Below are positions 24,201 through 31,990 of a stretch of 64,000 nucleotides of DNA, piece by piece. Source of the DNA: Melitaea cinxia (lineage: Eukaryota; Arthropoda; Insecta; Lepidoptera; Nymphalidae); assembly GCF_905220565.1 (NCBI RefSeq), contig NC_059409.1, positions 11,402,549 through 11,466,548 on the forward strand, written 5' to 3'. The notes beneath the pieces were generated by a model. It was given only the letters and a program-made list of their open reading frames with translations, did not search any database and had not been told where the DNA came from. Position 1 is the first letter of the stretch, and each line of letters opens with the position of its first letter. Position numbers and translations under genes: made by a program.

Positions 24201-25824
24201 TTGATCAATGATTATTGCCTAATTTTCCCTCATAATAAAGAATGTGTTTGGAAGATAAGCATATACAAGTACATACAAGTATATATTAATCTATTAAGAG
24301 CAATATTAATCAGTCAGTCAGTCAGTCAGTTCAGCCCATTGCAGTCCACCGCTGGACATCGGTCATAGGCAAGTTCGCGCCAGATATCCCGGTTTTCCGT
24401 AATCCTCATCCAGCCTACACCGGCAATCTTACGTAGATCGTCGGTCCAATGGGCCGGAGGACGTCCCACACTGCGTTTTCCAAGACGCGGTGTCCACTCC
24501 AGGACCCATCTGCTCCAACGGCCATCGGTCCTGGGACACAGATGACCAGCCCACTGCCACTTCAACTTGCTAATTCTGTGGGCTATGTCGGTTATTTTCG
24601 TTCTGTTGCGGATAGTCTCATTTCTAATCCTATCTTTGAGAAAAACCCCAAGCATGGCCCGTTACATTGTACGTTGAGCGACTTTAAGCTTGTGGACCAG
24701 TCCCTTCGTCAGTGACCACGTCTCGGCTCGTATGTTTACACAGGCAGGACGCATGCTCGAAGACTTTTGTCTTCAAGTATTGCGGAGTTTTCGAAGTGAA
24801 GACTCGAAGAAGCCTGCCAAACGCGTCCCAGCCCAATCGAATCCTCCTATAGCCTCCTTCTCGAAGTTATTGCGGCCGAGTTGGATGGCATGCCTACGTA
24901 AACATAACCTTGAACCACTTCAAGAATGGTGCTATCGACCGATACCGGTCTCGGTATGACTTGGATGTTAAATGTAACTTTCGTTTTGTCCAAGTTCATA
25001 CTGAAATCGACTCGTTAGGAGGGCCCGTTCAGGCCAGCCAGCATTTGGTCTAGCTCATCCAACGTCTCCGCAAAGATGACGATCAAACACAAAAACAAAT
25101 TAAGGTATTTTAATGTACTTTTTTACGAGTATTTTACTCGGGAATACTTATAATTGTTGAATATCTAATGAAATTACTATTTCAGGCATCATTTATTCTA
25201 AACTTAGGAATATTAGCGTTAGAAGCTATTTTTAGTTTTATTCGTTATTTTTTGTCAAGATTAAACCATTGATTGTGAAAAAAATGTACCGCACTAGAAT
25301 TGCCCAGTATTTAAAAAAAAATGCTTGATCATAAAGATGAAAAATATGGTCGTAATAGCAATTTACCGTCCATCCTCATATAAAAATATTGACAACTTCT
25401 TTCTTCCTTGGATTGTCTCAAATTATAATAATATTGTGGTTATTGGAGACATGAATTATATTGGTACAGACAAAAACGTTAATTCAGATAAATATATGAA
25501 CTTACCTGTTTTCCACGGTTTATTGCCAGCCCACAATTTCGTTACGCGTGTGATGTCAGTGGAACTTGTATTGGTCTGTTTTTTTATAAAAATCGTATAC
25601 CTCTCTATAAGCATTGTACCACAAACGCAAATAATTGATCACAAGGCCGTTTCACTTAATGTGTATTTGTGTTTTCAGACCTCTGCCAATGGATTTTACC
25701 CTAGTGAAGGCTGTTTAAAGATTTTTCATCAAGCAAATATTTTGTTTCAGATACACCTTACTGCGTGGACAATGTAATAAAAGCTATTTCGCCAAATATA
25801 AAAAGCTACGCGTTGAGAAAATAA
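240..25824 (+). CDS. AOX: Aldehyde oxidase gene A, 3' eleven exons (molybdenum-cofactor half)
   Basis: Exons, numbered as in gene B: 11 at 240-395, 12 at 613-735, 13 at 1607-1882, 14 at 2493-2713, 15 at 8907-9090, 16 at 10031-10226, 17 at 13702-14286, 18 at 14883-15061, 19 at 22278-22467, 20 at 23188-23301, 21 at 25751-25824 (stop TAA). All junctions are GT-AG and the frame stays open for 765 codons. Visible motifs are FGQPIG, GGGYGGK, GGIEMGQG and, near the end, TGEPAL with the glutamate that serves as base catalyst in this family. The family (molybdopterin hydroxylases) oxidises aldehydes to acids in the cytosol, passing electrons through 2Fe-2S and FAD to oxygen. About 496 N-terminal residues would lie left of the window. 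Aldehyde oxidase is preferred over xanthine dehydrogenase because IADAL replaces IEDAI at the substrate-pocket glutamate. Introns are inflated by transposons (intron 14 is 6.2 kb, intron 18 is 7.2 kb). No lesion is seen in the coding sequence. Exon borders are by eye and by matching gene B. Confidence 0.9.
1040..1377 (-). repeat. Family C repeat (RTE-derived, short), gene A intron 12
   Basis: One of a family seen at 13186, 29366, 38638, 41890, 50885, 52452 and 61202. Read on the minus strand it starts with a segment rich in GTGGCTA and TCGTAAGAGGCG-like motifs and ends in a tail that matches the 3' end of RTE coding sequence (AYVQQWT followed by a stop). This marks it as a non-autonomous element that borrowed an RTE 3' end. 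Family membership rests on visual similarity. Confidence 0.75.
1912..2010 (+). repeat. Family E repeat fragment
   Basis: Shares the AGGTAGGGCACGG start and the CTTACACAAGATCACAGC stretch with copies at 3290, 54160 and, reversed, 30176. Truncated on the right. Lies in gene A intron 13. Confidence 0.6.
3095..3285 (+). repeat. Family E repeat, 3' portion
   Basis: Contains the TACTGCTTTCAAGCAG-like hairpin, the GGTAAGTAAGGTGAC segment and a 3' end with AAGTGAGTCGTACGC, all shared with the copies at 3290 and 30176. It is in gene A intron 14, just before a second copy. Confidence 0.65.
3290..3520 (+). repeat. Family E repeat, nearly full copy
   Basis: Starts with CTGAGGTAAGGCACAG and ends with GGCGAGCCGTACACT before an A-rich tail. 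Matches the reversed copy at 30176-30455 along most of its length. The same 3' end occurs inside the duplicated target sequence at 4120 and 8832. Confidence 0.7.
3565..3915 (-). repeat. SINE family B (tRNA-headed), reverse copy
   Basis: On the minus strand it begins with GTTGGCGCAACGGTTACAGC (A-box-like) and GCGGGTTCGATCCCCGC (B box), the RNA polymerase III promoter of tRNA-derived SINEs, and ends with GGCCTATGCC-like sequence before a short tail. A close plus-strand copy is at 27709-28020. Gene A intron 14. It is not a tRNA gene because the cloverleaf is not maintained. Confidence 0.8.
4103..4225 (+). repeat. Left copy of the 123-bp target-site duplication
   Basis: Matches 8814-8936 with a single mismatch (TTTACCG against TTTGCCG). 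It holds the 3' end of a family E repeat, the exon 15 splice acceptor (AG at 4194-4195) and the first 30 bases of exon 15. The two copies flank the RTE element exactly. Confidence 0.92.
4725..5507 (+). CDS. LINE ORF1 protein, coiled coil plus RRM-like domain, 260 aa
   Basis: Residues about 5-70 form a charged coiled coil rich in Lys and Glu. Then comes RHNRKKNLVFFGIEE (start of an RRM-like fold as in LINE ORF1 proteins), VKRVGRK, the RPITVTF strand and a basic region KYDKLIV. The C-terminal 70 residues are Asn/Lys/Ser rich. Such proteins bind LINE RNA and help form the particle. The ORF ends with TAG at 5505-5507, followed in the same frame by ORF2. The context of that stop, CAACCA after TAG, fits leaky termination. 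No lesion is seen. Confidence 0.82.
   Translation: MEDMTKILKSIQIDLAEQKTEMKEMEANITKNITKAINDNFKTIELKYNQLNKQLQIQENILDRIERHNRKKNLVFFGIEEGEKTYQELESKILYIISTMNIHCERNEIESVKRVGRKSEKPRPITVTFTTMGKKITLLQNKKNIENSSIYFKEDYPPKVLEKRKQLQSEILKYKAEGKKAIIKYDKLIVLHQYKPNDNQQPSKKRNLHNISPNHNNNNNMNQVSKKNKTEITAFMQPKKSFEKNQNSMNINNRNSTSST
5508..8453 (+). pseudogene. LINE ORF2: endonuclease and reverse transcriptase, one nonsense mutation
   Basis: Open in the ORF1 frame from the codon after the ORF1 stop. The endonuclease begins at GTYNVRTLA (about 5661) with SEVR (catalytic Glu at 5760), YAPT, MGDFN (6060) and SDHRM. Reverse transcriptase motifs follow: SPGPDG, NYRPISLLP, QAGFRKGYS, AFVDYQKAFDS, KQGDPLSP and FADD (7710-7721), whose two Asp bind metal. 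The C-terminal region has AMERSIL and KWKWAGHLAR. TGA at 8286-8288 replaces an expected Trp; the frame then stays open for 54 codons to TAG at 8451, with conserved GRPSKRWIDD. The first in-frame ATG is at 6060, inside the endonuclease, so a conventional start would lose the catalytic Glu. Confidence 0.85.
8814..8936 (+). repeat. Right copy of the 123-bp target-site duplication
   Basis: Direct repeat of 4103-4225. This copy is continuous with the rest of exon 15 and supplies its working acceptor (AG at 8905-8906). The near identity points to a recent insertion. Confidence 0.92.
8907..9090 (+). other. Gene A exon 15, rebuilt by a target-site duplication
   Basis: This 184-bp exon carries GGGYGGK and is strongly GC-rich against AT-rich introns. 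Its acceptor and first 30 bases (8907-8936) lie in the right copy of the 123-bp duplication made by the RTE insertion, so the exon is complete although the LINE entered it. A 5' fragment of the same exon, acceptor included, remains at 4196-4225 left of the LINE. The exon joins exon 14 in phase 2 and exon 16 in phase 0, as in gene B. Confidence 0.88.
9147..9400 (+). repeat. SINE family A (tRNA-headed), gene A intron 15
   Basis: Head starts at GACTAGCCCGTTGGCGCAG (A-box region), with B box GGTTCTATTCCC. The body has CAGTCGGCTGTTACCT and AGGAACAGACGA motifs and the tail is TTTATTTATTTA. Further copies are at 41305, 59022, 19803 (decayed) and 54815 (3' part only). Confidence 0.8.
10420..10616 (-). 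pseudogene. 3' end of a LINE, minus strand
   Basis: Read on the minus strand it ends a coding segment (IQRGNAASILG then a stop) followed by an untranslated tail with AATAAA. This peptide end looks like the C-terminus of a lepidopteran non-LTR polyprotein. Only the last 60 or so codons remain. It adjoins a second LINE fragment across a 19-bp inverted repeat arm. Confidence 0.5.
10636..12346 (-). pseudogene. 5'-truncated LINE with reverse transcriptase C-terminus and RNase H
   Basis: Minus strand. The fragment starts at the YADD box of reverse transcriptase (near 12320), continues with TVNPGKTE and KYLGIILDSKLNW, then RNase H with FTDGSK (about 11550), the Glu of FQPE, SDSRS and WIKGHSG ... 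NDAADRLA, then a zinc-knuckle-like CRACLE ... H ... C region. TAG at 11324 interrupts RNase H where a Tyr codon is likely; the frame continues on the other side. The 3' end carries a CAA-repeat tail (TTGTTG on the plus strand at 10640). The RNase H separates it from RTE. The clade is not fixed. Gene A intron 16. Confidence 0.82.
12366..12800 (-). pseudogene. LINE C-terminal fragment, minus strand
   Basis: Minus-strand translation holds KFKLNSYSVRASILWNKLP and earlier LLSVRLRHSL, typical of the tail of jockey- or I-like polymerases. Several frame breaks occur. It is separated from the fragment at 10636-12346 by the right arm of a 19-bp inverted repeat. Old and inactive. Confidence 0.55.
13186..13505 (-). 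repeat. Family C repeat, gene A intron 16
   Basis: Close match to 1040-1377 and 52452-52792 over the whole length, including the RTE-like tail at its left end and the GGCTAAATTC-like right end. Confidence 0.75.
14514..14842 (-). repeat. Family D repeat (Helitron- or MITE-like), reverse copy
   Basis: Bounded by a TTTGCTAGCAAACG hairpin on the left and GAAGTCGGTTAAAAC on the right. Other copies start with AACCGACTTC and end with GAAGTCGGTT, a T-run, then a TTTGCnAGCAAAC hairpin. Copies at 18420, 33181, 35623, 40812 and 45797 are in the other orientation. Gene A intron 17. Confidence 0.65.
15610..15790 (+). repeat. Intron 18 segment shared with gene B
   Basis: Matches 59945-60080 in the same intron of gene B (GGTTTCAGACTTTTTGTTAG, GGTGACGACGTAGG and more) almost base for base, apart from an extra block before the last 15 bases. 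Most of the rest of this intron is unrelated between the genes. Confidence 0.75.
15886..16072 (+). ncRNA. U2: U2 spliceosomal snRNA, copy 1
   Basis: 187 nt from ATCGCTTCTCGGCC to GGCCCA. It has the branch-point recognition GTAGTA, stem-loop IIa (CTTTTCAG pairing with CTGAAAG), a IIb stem with GC-rich arms CCCGC and GCGGG, the Sm-site region GATTTTTGG and the 3' stem-loops. About 95 bp upstream is shared with the second copy at 61926-62112, where an insect snRNA promoter element (PSE) would lie; the PSE itself was not identified. It sits in gene A intron 18, same strand as the gene. It looks intact; function is inferred. Confidence 0.88.
16670..17130 (-). repeat. Family F repeat
   Basis: Begins with a CCGAGCTTAGTTCGG hairpin and ends at AATCCTAGCTAGATTTATT. 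An inverted partner with the same content in reverse order is at 34240-34790. Both hold a tRNA-like B box (GGTTCAAATCC on one strand). This copy carries an extra inverted segment that forms a perfect 19-bp hairpin at 17009-17056. Confidence 0.65.
17957..18420 (+). repeat. Repeat with CCGACACCCTGAAGTT core and T-rich tail
   Basis: The segment at 18064-18108 recurs reversed at 37474-37520. The end at 18330-18420 (GATTCGAAAGTGCTTTTGG then AATAAAGC and a GATTTT-repeat tail) recurs at 56285-56330. It appears composite and decayed. Gene A intron 18. Confidence 0.5.
18420..19085 (+). repeat. Family D repeat, diverged
   Basis: Shares ATGTATGTTACCTCAGAACT, AATCGAAAGGTGGTG and the terminal TTTGCAAGCAAAC hairpin with 33181-33925 and 45797-46412. 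Confidence 0.6.
19330..20899. other. AT-rich intron sequence, no gene seen
   Basis: Part of gene A intron 18. Apart from the old SINE at 19803-19990 no coding frame, RNA gene or clear repeat is recognised. Confidence 0.6.
19803..19990 (+). repeat. SINE family A, old copy
   Basis: Degenerate head (TTAGCCTGTTGATGCAG), B-box-like TTTGATTCCTG and a body with AGGAACAGACAACC. Clearly diverged from 9147-9400. Confidence 0.5.
20900..21970. mobile_element. hAT-like foldback MITE with about 315-bp inverted repeats
   Basis: Starts CACGGTCTTA and ends TAAGACCGTG. The outer parts (20900 to about 21215 and 21655-21970) are imperfect inverted repeats of each other. Flanks are GTAGTTTG (20892-20899) and GTAATTTG (21971-21978), an 8-bp duplication with one mismatch, the size made by hAT transposases. 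The 440-bp centre has no transposase; its short open frames lack recognisable domains. Non-autonomous. Gene A intron 18. Confidence 0.75.
22613..22975 (+). repeat. Helitron-like repeat (lep1 type)
   Basis: Begins ACTAGCTGACCCCGCAAAC and includes AAAATCCGTCCAGCCGT near its end, hallmarks of a common lepidopteran Helitron-derived family. A relative is at 47868-48130. Gene A intron 19. No Rep/helicase coding. Confidence 0.55.
23345..24300. other. Gene A intron 20, left part, decayed repeats
   Basis: AT-rich. A stretch at 23820-24000 (ATTAGCGCGTTTAAAC) resembles repeats at 37880, 38080 and 55330. No gene seen. Confidence 0.5.
24312..25090 (-). pseudogene. 5'-truncated RTE LINE remnant, gene A intron 20
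   Basis: Minus strand. The readable 3' part has SKLKWQWAGHL, GKRSVGRPPAHWTDDLRK and IWRELA, the conserved C-terminus of RTE ORF2. Upstream sense fragments (FSMNLDKTK) are broken by frameshifts. Its family differs from the full RTE at 4226 and resembles the source of the family C tails. Confidence 0.75.
25325..25680 (+). pseudogene. LINE endonuclease fragment just before gene A exon 21
   Basis: Plus-strand frame includes VVIAIYRPSS, NNIVVIGDMN and IIDHKAVSLNV, the order of motifs in non-LTR apurinic-type endonucleases (with Asp-Asn and Asp-His pairs). Truncated on both sides. It ends about 70 bp before the exon 21 acceptor at 25750. Confidence 0.6.
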
Positions 25825-25984
25825 GTTATTTATTATTTTAGTAGGGATCGTCAATGATCACGAGAATCTGAGAATCGAACAACATCTATTTTTTATCCCC
25901 CTAAATGTTAAGGGTAGTCCACCCATAATTTTTTTTTAATTTTTAGATAAATTATTTATTTTTTATTTTATTATGATTTGATTT

Positions 25985-26135
25985 CCCTATTCCTAATCCC
26001 CCCCAAGAGCTCTGGTCACCTGCCCCACCAACAGGAACACAGTACTGCTTGAAAACTATATTATTTAACTGTGGTCTTCTGTAAGGTCGAGATACTACCC
26101 CGGTTGGGCTGCTTAATATTTTGAGCAGGAATTTT
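25985..26135 (-). repeat. Family E repeat fragment, reverse
   Basis: CCCCCCAAGAGCTCTGGTCACC and TACTGCTTGAAAAC match 30290-30360. Lies in the region after the gene A stop codon. Confidence 0.6.
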
Positions 26136-26399
26136 TGTAACGTGTAATTGAGCTATATTTGTTACAAAATAAATCGCTTTATATTTAAAATGTGTATTAT
26201 TTCTTGTCAATTTTGAACAATTTTCTATAAAAATTAACAAAATATTTAAAATCTTTTTAATACAAGCAGCTCCGTACTTATACACACCACGTCAGATGAA
26301 TAGTTTCGGACACTAATGCCGACCAGCATTAGCCGAGCCGATTAGCTTAGTTTTTTAGACAGTACAGACAATTTAATTACAGTAATAGTCTATTCTGAA

Positions 26400-26745
26400 T
26401 AGACTCAAAAACAACTGAACGCATATTAACGTAGTTTACCAAAAAGATAGAGCTGTAAAAAAATCGCAATTTTTCCTTTATCTGTGCAGACGTCGCTTCG
26501 TACCAAATTTCAAGATTCTAAGTTCACAGGAAGTATGATTGTTATGATTCCCTTGCGAGTAAGGAAAATTTCCAGCATAAACGGCTGTATCTTTTGATTG
26601 CGTTAGCTTAGAAGTTTGATTTTTTTTTTTCAGTTTGATACATATACGCGTTCCTTAGAAATATAGGTCTTCACAGACGGACGGACGACAATGTGATCCT
26701 ATGAGGGTTCCATTTTTTTCTATTGAGGTACGGAAACTTGAAAAA
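26400..26745 (+). repeat. Dispersed repeat with GAGGGTTCCATTTTTTTC end
   Basis: Has TTTCAAGATTCTAAGTTCAC, ACAGACGGACGGACGAC and a right end with GAGGTACGGA, a layout common in lepidopteran intergenic DNA. Single copy in this window; called from general familiarity only. Confidence 0.35.
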
Positions 26746-27239
26746 TAATTTGTAATGGTAGGTTTGTAATAAAAGTCGGAAAATATTCAGCCACTTGGAA
26801 ACTTTTATCGAAAACGTAGCCATATCATTTTTATAAACAGAATTATTTTGCTTTATATAATAATTTTAGTCATGCTCCGTGGAGTTAACATGGAAAGTTA
26901 GGAAAAACAATAAATCTTGGTATGAGAATTCATAGCTAAATAAATGGCTGCCAAGAAACTTATTTTGTTACTCATGCTGACTTAAGAAAAACAAATCTGC
27001 GGTCTCCACGTTAAGCTAGTAGAAAATATTGAAATCAACATTAATTTTTTTATGAAAAAAATAGTGAACATCGGAATGATTTGAAATCGGAAGAAAACTA
27101 CGAGCTGTTACTGGATGCCAGGTGTCTGAAAATGACAATAAGCAGTGGTTAAGTTTGTTACTCAGCGTAATAAGACGGCTTAAAATACATATAATTTATA
27201 AACTTAAAAAACAAGTTTAATTTATAAATTTAAAAATAA

Positions 27240-27600
27240 ATTTATTATATTCTAACGGTGTTAATTCTGTATGTATCTATACATATAATAAAATGATAGG
27301 AAACTCCAAACTGTACATTGAATATTTCTTTAAAAGAATACTTGGGGTGTGGTACCGAAGCCGAAAATATAGTTTTTAGAATTTTTATCTGTTTGTCTGT
27401 TTTTCTGTTTGTCTGTATGTATGTCCGGGATAAACTCAAAAAGTACTGCATGGATTTACTTAAATTTCGCACGAATATTATTAAGAAGTCGGGTCAACAT
27501 ATAGGTTATATATTATCACGCTATCACCTACGGGGAACGAGCATTGAACCTTTATTTCTATTCTGTAACAACGTGTAATCTAACGACGCATATTTGAATG
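27240..27600 (+). repeat. Helitron-like fragment
   Basis: Contains ACTTGGGGTGTGGTACCGAAG and runs of CTGTTTGTCTGT followed by GTCCGGGATAAACTCAAAAAG, resembling degenerate Helitron-type repeats. No coding sense. Confidence 0.35.
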
Positions 27601-27708
27601 TTGTTGTTATTATGTTAATAACCATGTTATAAAGCTAGCTTCACACTATAAAATTCAAGCAATATAAGTAACCTAGGCCGATACACATAATTAAATGAAT
27701 ATAAGTAG

Positions 27709-28020
27709 ACGCCGCGTTGGCGCAACGGTTACAGCCATGGATTGTACCTGTTGCGCTGGCGGTTGCGGGTTCGATCCCCGCACATGACAAACATTTGTAT
27801 TGGCCATACAGGTGTTTGCCGTGGTCTGGGTGTTTGTGCAGTCCTTGTGGGTCTCCCCACCGTGCCTCGGAGAGCACGTTAAGCCATCGGTCCTGGTGGT
27901 TGTCCCGGTAGGGAATATATCCGCCAACCCGCATTGGAGCAGCGTGGTGGATTAAGCTCTGATCCTTCTCCTTCATGAGGAAAGAGGCCTATGCCCAGCA
28001 GTGGGATATTACAGGCTGAA
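27709..28020 (+). repeat. SINE family B (tRNA-headed)
   Basis: Best-preserved copy. A-box region GTTGGCGCAACGGTTACAGC, B box GGGTTCGATCCCCGC, then a 200-bp body with GGAATATATCCGCC and a 3' end with GCCTATGCCCAGCAGTGGG. Reverse copy at 3565-3915, partial copy at 61368-61560. Confidence 0.82.
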
Positions 28021-28959
28021 GCGGTAAGTAGTATCAAGAAAATTTGAAAGCAGCGTCATCTATGAGATTTCAAAAACATCATCATCAATCCCTTTTTGGA
28101 TGTAAATAATTTAAATTTGATCATGTTGGCGAGACTAATAGTTGTCAGTCAGTACATGGCCAAGGCCGCATGCGCCGCCGTTATGGCTGGAAATTAATGT
28201 GTTTACATTTCATTTATTTAAATTGAAATGTATAGGAATTTTGGTAAAAAATTAAGTACCTATTTTTTTTTTTACATAATTCGAATGAGAATCATGTACC
28301 GAGTATCCTCCTTAAATATTGATAGTAAGTCACCAGTCATCCTGTATATACCGGGTGTATTTGGAACGCTTGAAAAAACGAAGAGATATGATAGTGTTGG
28401 CATGACCTAACATGATACAAGTTAAAAAAATAAATTTTATAAAAGTCAGTCTCTCTGTTACTGCACTTTCTGTAGATATGAAATGAAAAGAAGAAAAGGG
28501 TAAATGAATGTTATTTTAAAAGGTATAATCGTGGGTATTTTTGGTGCTGTATAGCGTTCACGCAAACGACGAGGCAGCAGCTAATAAATTCTAAAATTGC
28601 ATTGAAATAAATTAAACATTTTATAAAAACTTTGAGGATAGGCAGGAATAATAAGTAACTAAACCTATTTCTTTATAAATGAAAGGTTTATTATTTATAA
28701 ATTGATTTAGGTAGATATAAACAAACACTTGTTTCGAAGCAATGCACGCCATTTCAGCTATCATAAGACAATTTTCTTGACATAACCTTACATCATTTTT
28801 AACGTTTAAAAAAAATTGTTTTATGCAGGTTTAATAGTTTTAGGCTTAGTCATCATTAGTGTAAAAGTTAAGTAAGGTAGGGTAGGAGGTGCTAAGAATC
28901 TTAGCCAGTAATTGACTTTGTCTATGTATAACGGGTCCAGTCTTCGACTGGTAAAAAGC

Positions 28960-29345
28960 CTTGGACTTACCAATGCATCCTAATGGATGTCATGACATAA
29001 GGTGCCGAGACGTGGAAATTGACACTCACAGTTATGGAGATGTCTTTGCTTGAGATCACCAGGTCCAAAGTGAGACTTTCCGGCAGAAGACGAAAGTGAC
29101 TGACATAGTTCAAAAGTTTAGGAAACTGAAGTCACAGTGTGTTGGGCACATCTGTTGTAGAACCGATGGTCGATGAAGCAAGAAGATTCTCGACTGGTGG
29201 CCATGGCGAGCCAAATTTAATCTAGGACGTCCTACTCCCGGAAGAGGGTATCTGGTAGTGACTGGATGGCTAAAGTGGGTGATCGGGTCTTCTTTCGTAC
29301 CCTGCGTGAGGCTTATGTCCAGCAGTAGACTGTAATAGCATTATA
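28960..29345 (+). pseudogene. RTE LINE C-terminal remnant, plus strand
   Basis: Diverged match to the RTE 3' coding end: TTGGGCACATCTG, GACGTCCTACTCCCGG-like GRP motif and a terminal GAGGCTTATGTCCAGCAGTAG. Frames are broken. Confidence 0.5.
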
Positions 29346-29365
29346 ATGATCACATCATCATCATC

Positions 29366-29745
29366 ACTTCAGCCCAATACAGGCCACTGCTGGACATAGG
29401 CCTCCACAAGTTCGCACCAAATATATGGCGCGAACTCATGTGTTTTGCCCATAGTCACTACGCTGGGCAGGCGGGTTGGTTAGGTTGGTAGAATATTAGG
29501 ACCACCGGGAACTAGTGACCTACGTAAATTTGTGACTATGCGTAAGGGGGGAGGGGTTGGCTCATAATCACCATACTGAGCAAACGGTTTGGTGACTGCA
29601 TTGTAGCTGGCTGAGACAGTGCTGTACCTTTGAGACGTGCTGCTGCCCACATTTGTTACAACAATCAGCCTTCTATCGCCTTTTACGATACCATGGGGCA
29701 GATATGGGGTGATGGAGCTATTCTAATAGCCGGCACCACACGGCT
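29366..29745 (-). repeat. Family C repeat, disrupted
   Basis: 29366-29482 matches the left end of family C (CTGGACATAGGCCTCCACAAG, GCCCATAGTCACTACGC). 29545-29745 is a more diverged stretch of the same body. The two parts may be two overlapping copies. Confidence 0.55.
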
Positions 29746-30175
29746 TAGTTGTATTAAGAAATAATTATGTGTACATATAAAATAAAAACCTTAAATAATG
29801 GCTCTATATAATCCGTATAATAAACAAACAAGGTGTGAGGTCACTGACGAATGACGACATTCATGTCGCGAAAACAATGGGGCACCGTTCAAACACGTTA
29901 ATTTAAATCAACGGCGTATACATTATTTTAAAAATAATTTTAAGCACTTCCAACAGTAGTTATATTTTGTAAATGTTTGTAACAGTAGTTGTTTGTTGTA
30001 AATTTGTAATGATGTAAAAATGCAAACAAAACACTAAAAAATTATGCACATTCTAGTGACGTAACGAACATTCGCATTCGCGATTATTCGCTATATTTCA
30101 ATATTCGCATTCGAATTCGCGCGAAACGATTCGAATATATGGCGAATGTTTTTATTTTATTTTATGATGATTTTT

Positions 30176-30455
30176 TTTTTATATCACTACGTCGGCAAAC
30201 AAGCGTACGGCTCACCTGATGGTAAGTGATTACCGTAGCTTATAGACGCCTACAATACCAGAAGCATCGAAAGCGCGTTGCCGACCCAATCCCAAATACC
30301 CCCAGGAGTTCTGGTCACCTTACTCACCAACAGGAACACAATACTGCTTGAAAACAGTATTATTTAGCTGTGGTCTTGTGTAAGGTCGAGGTACTACCCC
30401 AGTCGGGCTGCTCCATATTTTGAGCAGGAAATTTCTGCTGTGCCCTACCTCAGTT
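30176..30455 (-). repeat. Family E repeat, reverse
   Basis: Full-length-looking copy from ACGTCGGCAAACAAGCGTAC to GCCCTACCTCAG, the reverse complement of 3290-3520. Confidence 0.7.
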
Positions 30456-31412
30456 CATATTTTTCGCAGATTTATATGCAATCATCAGACTACGGATAAG
30501 ATTTGTATTAGTTATTTTACTAATTATTCTAATAAAACAACCATTCCAGTGTAGTAGTGCATGTAAGACACCGATCGTGTGAGTTTGATTTCCGCTGATT
30601 ATTGTACCTATTTGTATGAGTATTTTTTTCCAGGTCAAGATGTCTTATATTTACAGCTTTTTTGTGATTCTTTGTTGCGATTACGCTAAAATTACTTACG
30701 AAGAGAGAAAAATATGTAGAGAAAAACGCCTATGCTCAGCAGTGGGGATGGTACAGACTAGCACATACTTGACTGTTGAGCTCTTGCTCGGCAACTGGCA
30801 TTGAAAGTAAGAGCGTAGCATCTATGTTGCTGTCGACAGAGTGTGAAGTTCCTCATGTTTCAGTGCTCTCACCCATACTGTTTATTTTGCGACTTTACAA
30901 GATGTTGTAAAACAGCAGTATTCGTGACTATCCTGATGAGATTACGTGTGCCATGCCTTTTACAGTGGCCAGTTAGTATGATTGAAGTGGTAGTGGGGGA
31001 CAGATTACTATTTATGTTTTAAATTGAGTTCTCCATGGAGCAGGCCTCTGAATGAGGCAGACGTATGTAGTTTCGTCCAATTTAACCCCCTGTAATAACA
31101 ATTTGAGTGTTTCTGCTTAAGGAGGCTTGTAATGTACCGACGACCCCTACCACTTGCAAGCAGGGCGAGCAAGTGGCATGCCTCCATCCGCCGCCCAGGG
31201 GACGCGCCCAGCAGGAGATCCAGCAACTTCTCCTGGAGGGTTTGCCCTATCCTGACTCAAGCTAATAATTGATATTTAAGAATTTAATAGTAGTATACCT
31301 ACTCTTTTGTTAGATTGAACTAAAAATTTCCGCAAGCAGTTATTGTAGTAGTATAGATAATGAAACTGAATGAACAGTTGCAGTAAAGAAAAATAATTAA
31401 ATTTTCAACTAC

Positions 31413-31990
31413 TTGTCGAGTTTTACATTTATCCATTTTTGCCCCGACTTTACAAAATTGTGGGTACGTTACCCGTGGCTGAAACAATGCAAAGAATTCG
31501 GAGCAGGGTGGGACCATACTTCACATCGGAACATTGGCTTTTTCTTCACAAAGTTCAGGTTCACCCCAATGTGGGCCAATGTTAAAAAGTTTATTACAGT
31601 TATAACAATACCTACAATTCCAAAACTCTCAACAACAACAAACTCCATTCAACGCCGGGCGGTTCGCATTTTCGACAATCCAAAACTTATGGATGGTGTA
31701 GAACTTTTAAGTATAATAAGAGACAGTGTCTCTCTGTATCTTTTTTACCGAATGTATGATGGGGAGTTTTTTGGAAAACTCTTCGATATGGAACTACCGT
31801 CATGTTTTCACAATCGCACCCTTCGTCAAAGGACTAGATGTCATTCACAACGACTGGATCTTCTCGCTCATTTTTTCTGTGTAGGTACGTACTAACTTTG
31901 GAATGACCTCCATTCATCCTGAGGATTTTCATGAGACATATTTTCCTTAAAGACCAGGGATTCACTCGCGTCCCTTCTAAATTTGCAAAT
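31413..31990 (+). pseudogene. LINE C-terminal remnant, plus strand
   Basis: The readable frame has IQRRAVRIFDNPKLMDGVELL, LYLFYRMYDGEFFGKLF and FHNRTLRQRTRCHS, typical of the region after reverse transcriptase in insect non-LTR elements. Frames break after 31895, where WNDLH-like sense continues. The clade is uncertain. Confidence 0.55.

Noticed and set aside
27709..27790. tRNA gene
   Set aside because: Head of SINE family B; dispersed copies and broken cloverleaf.
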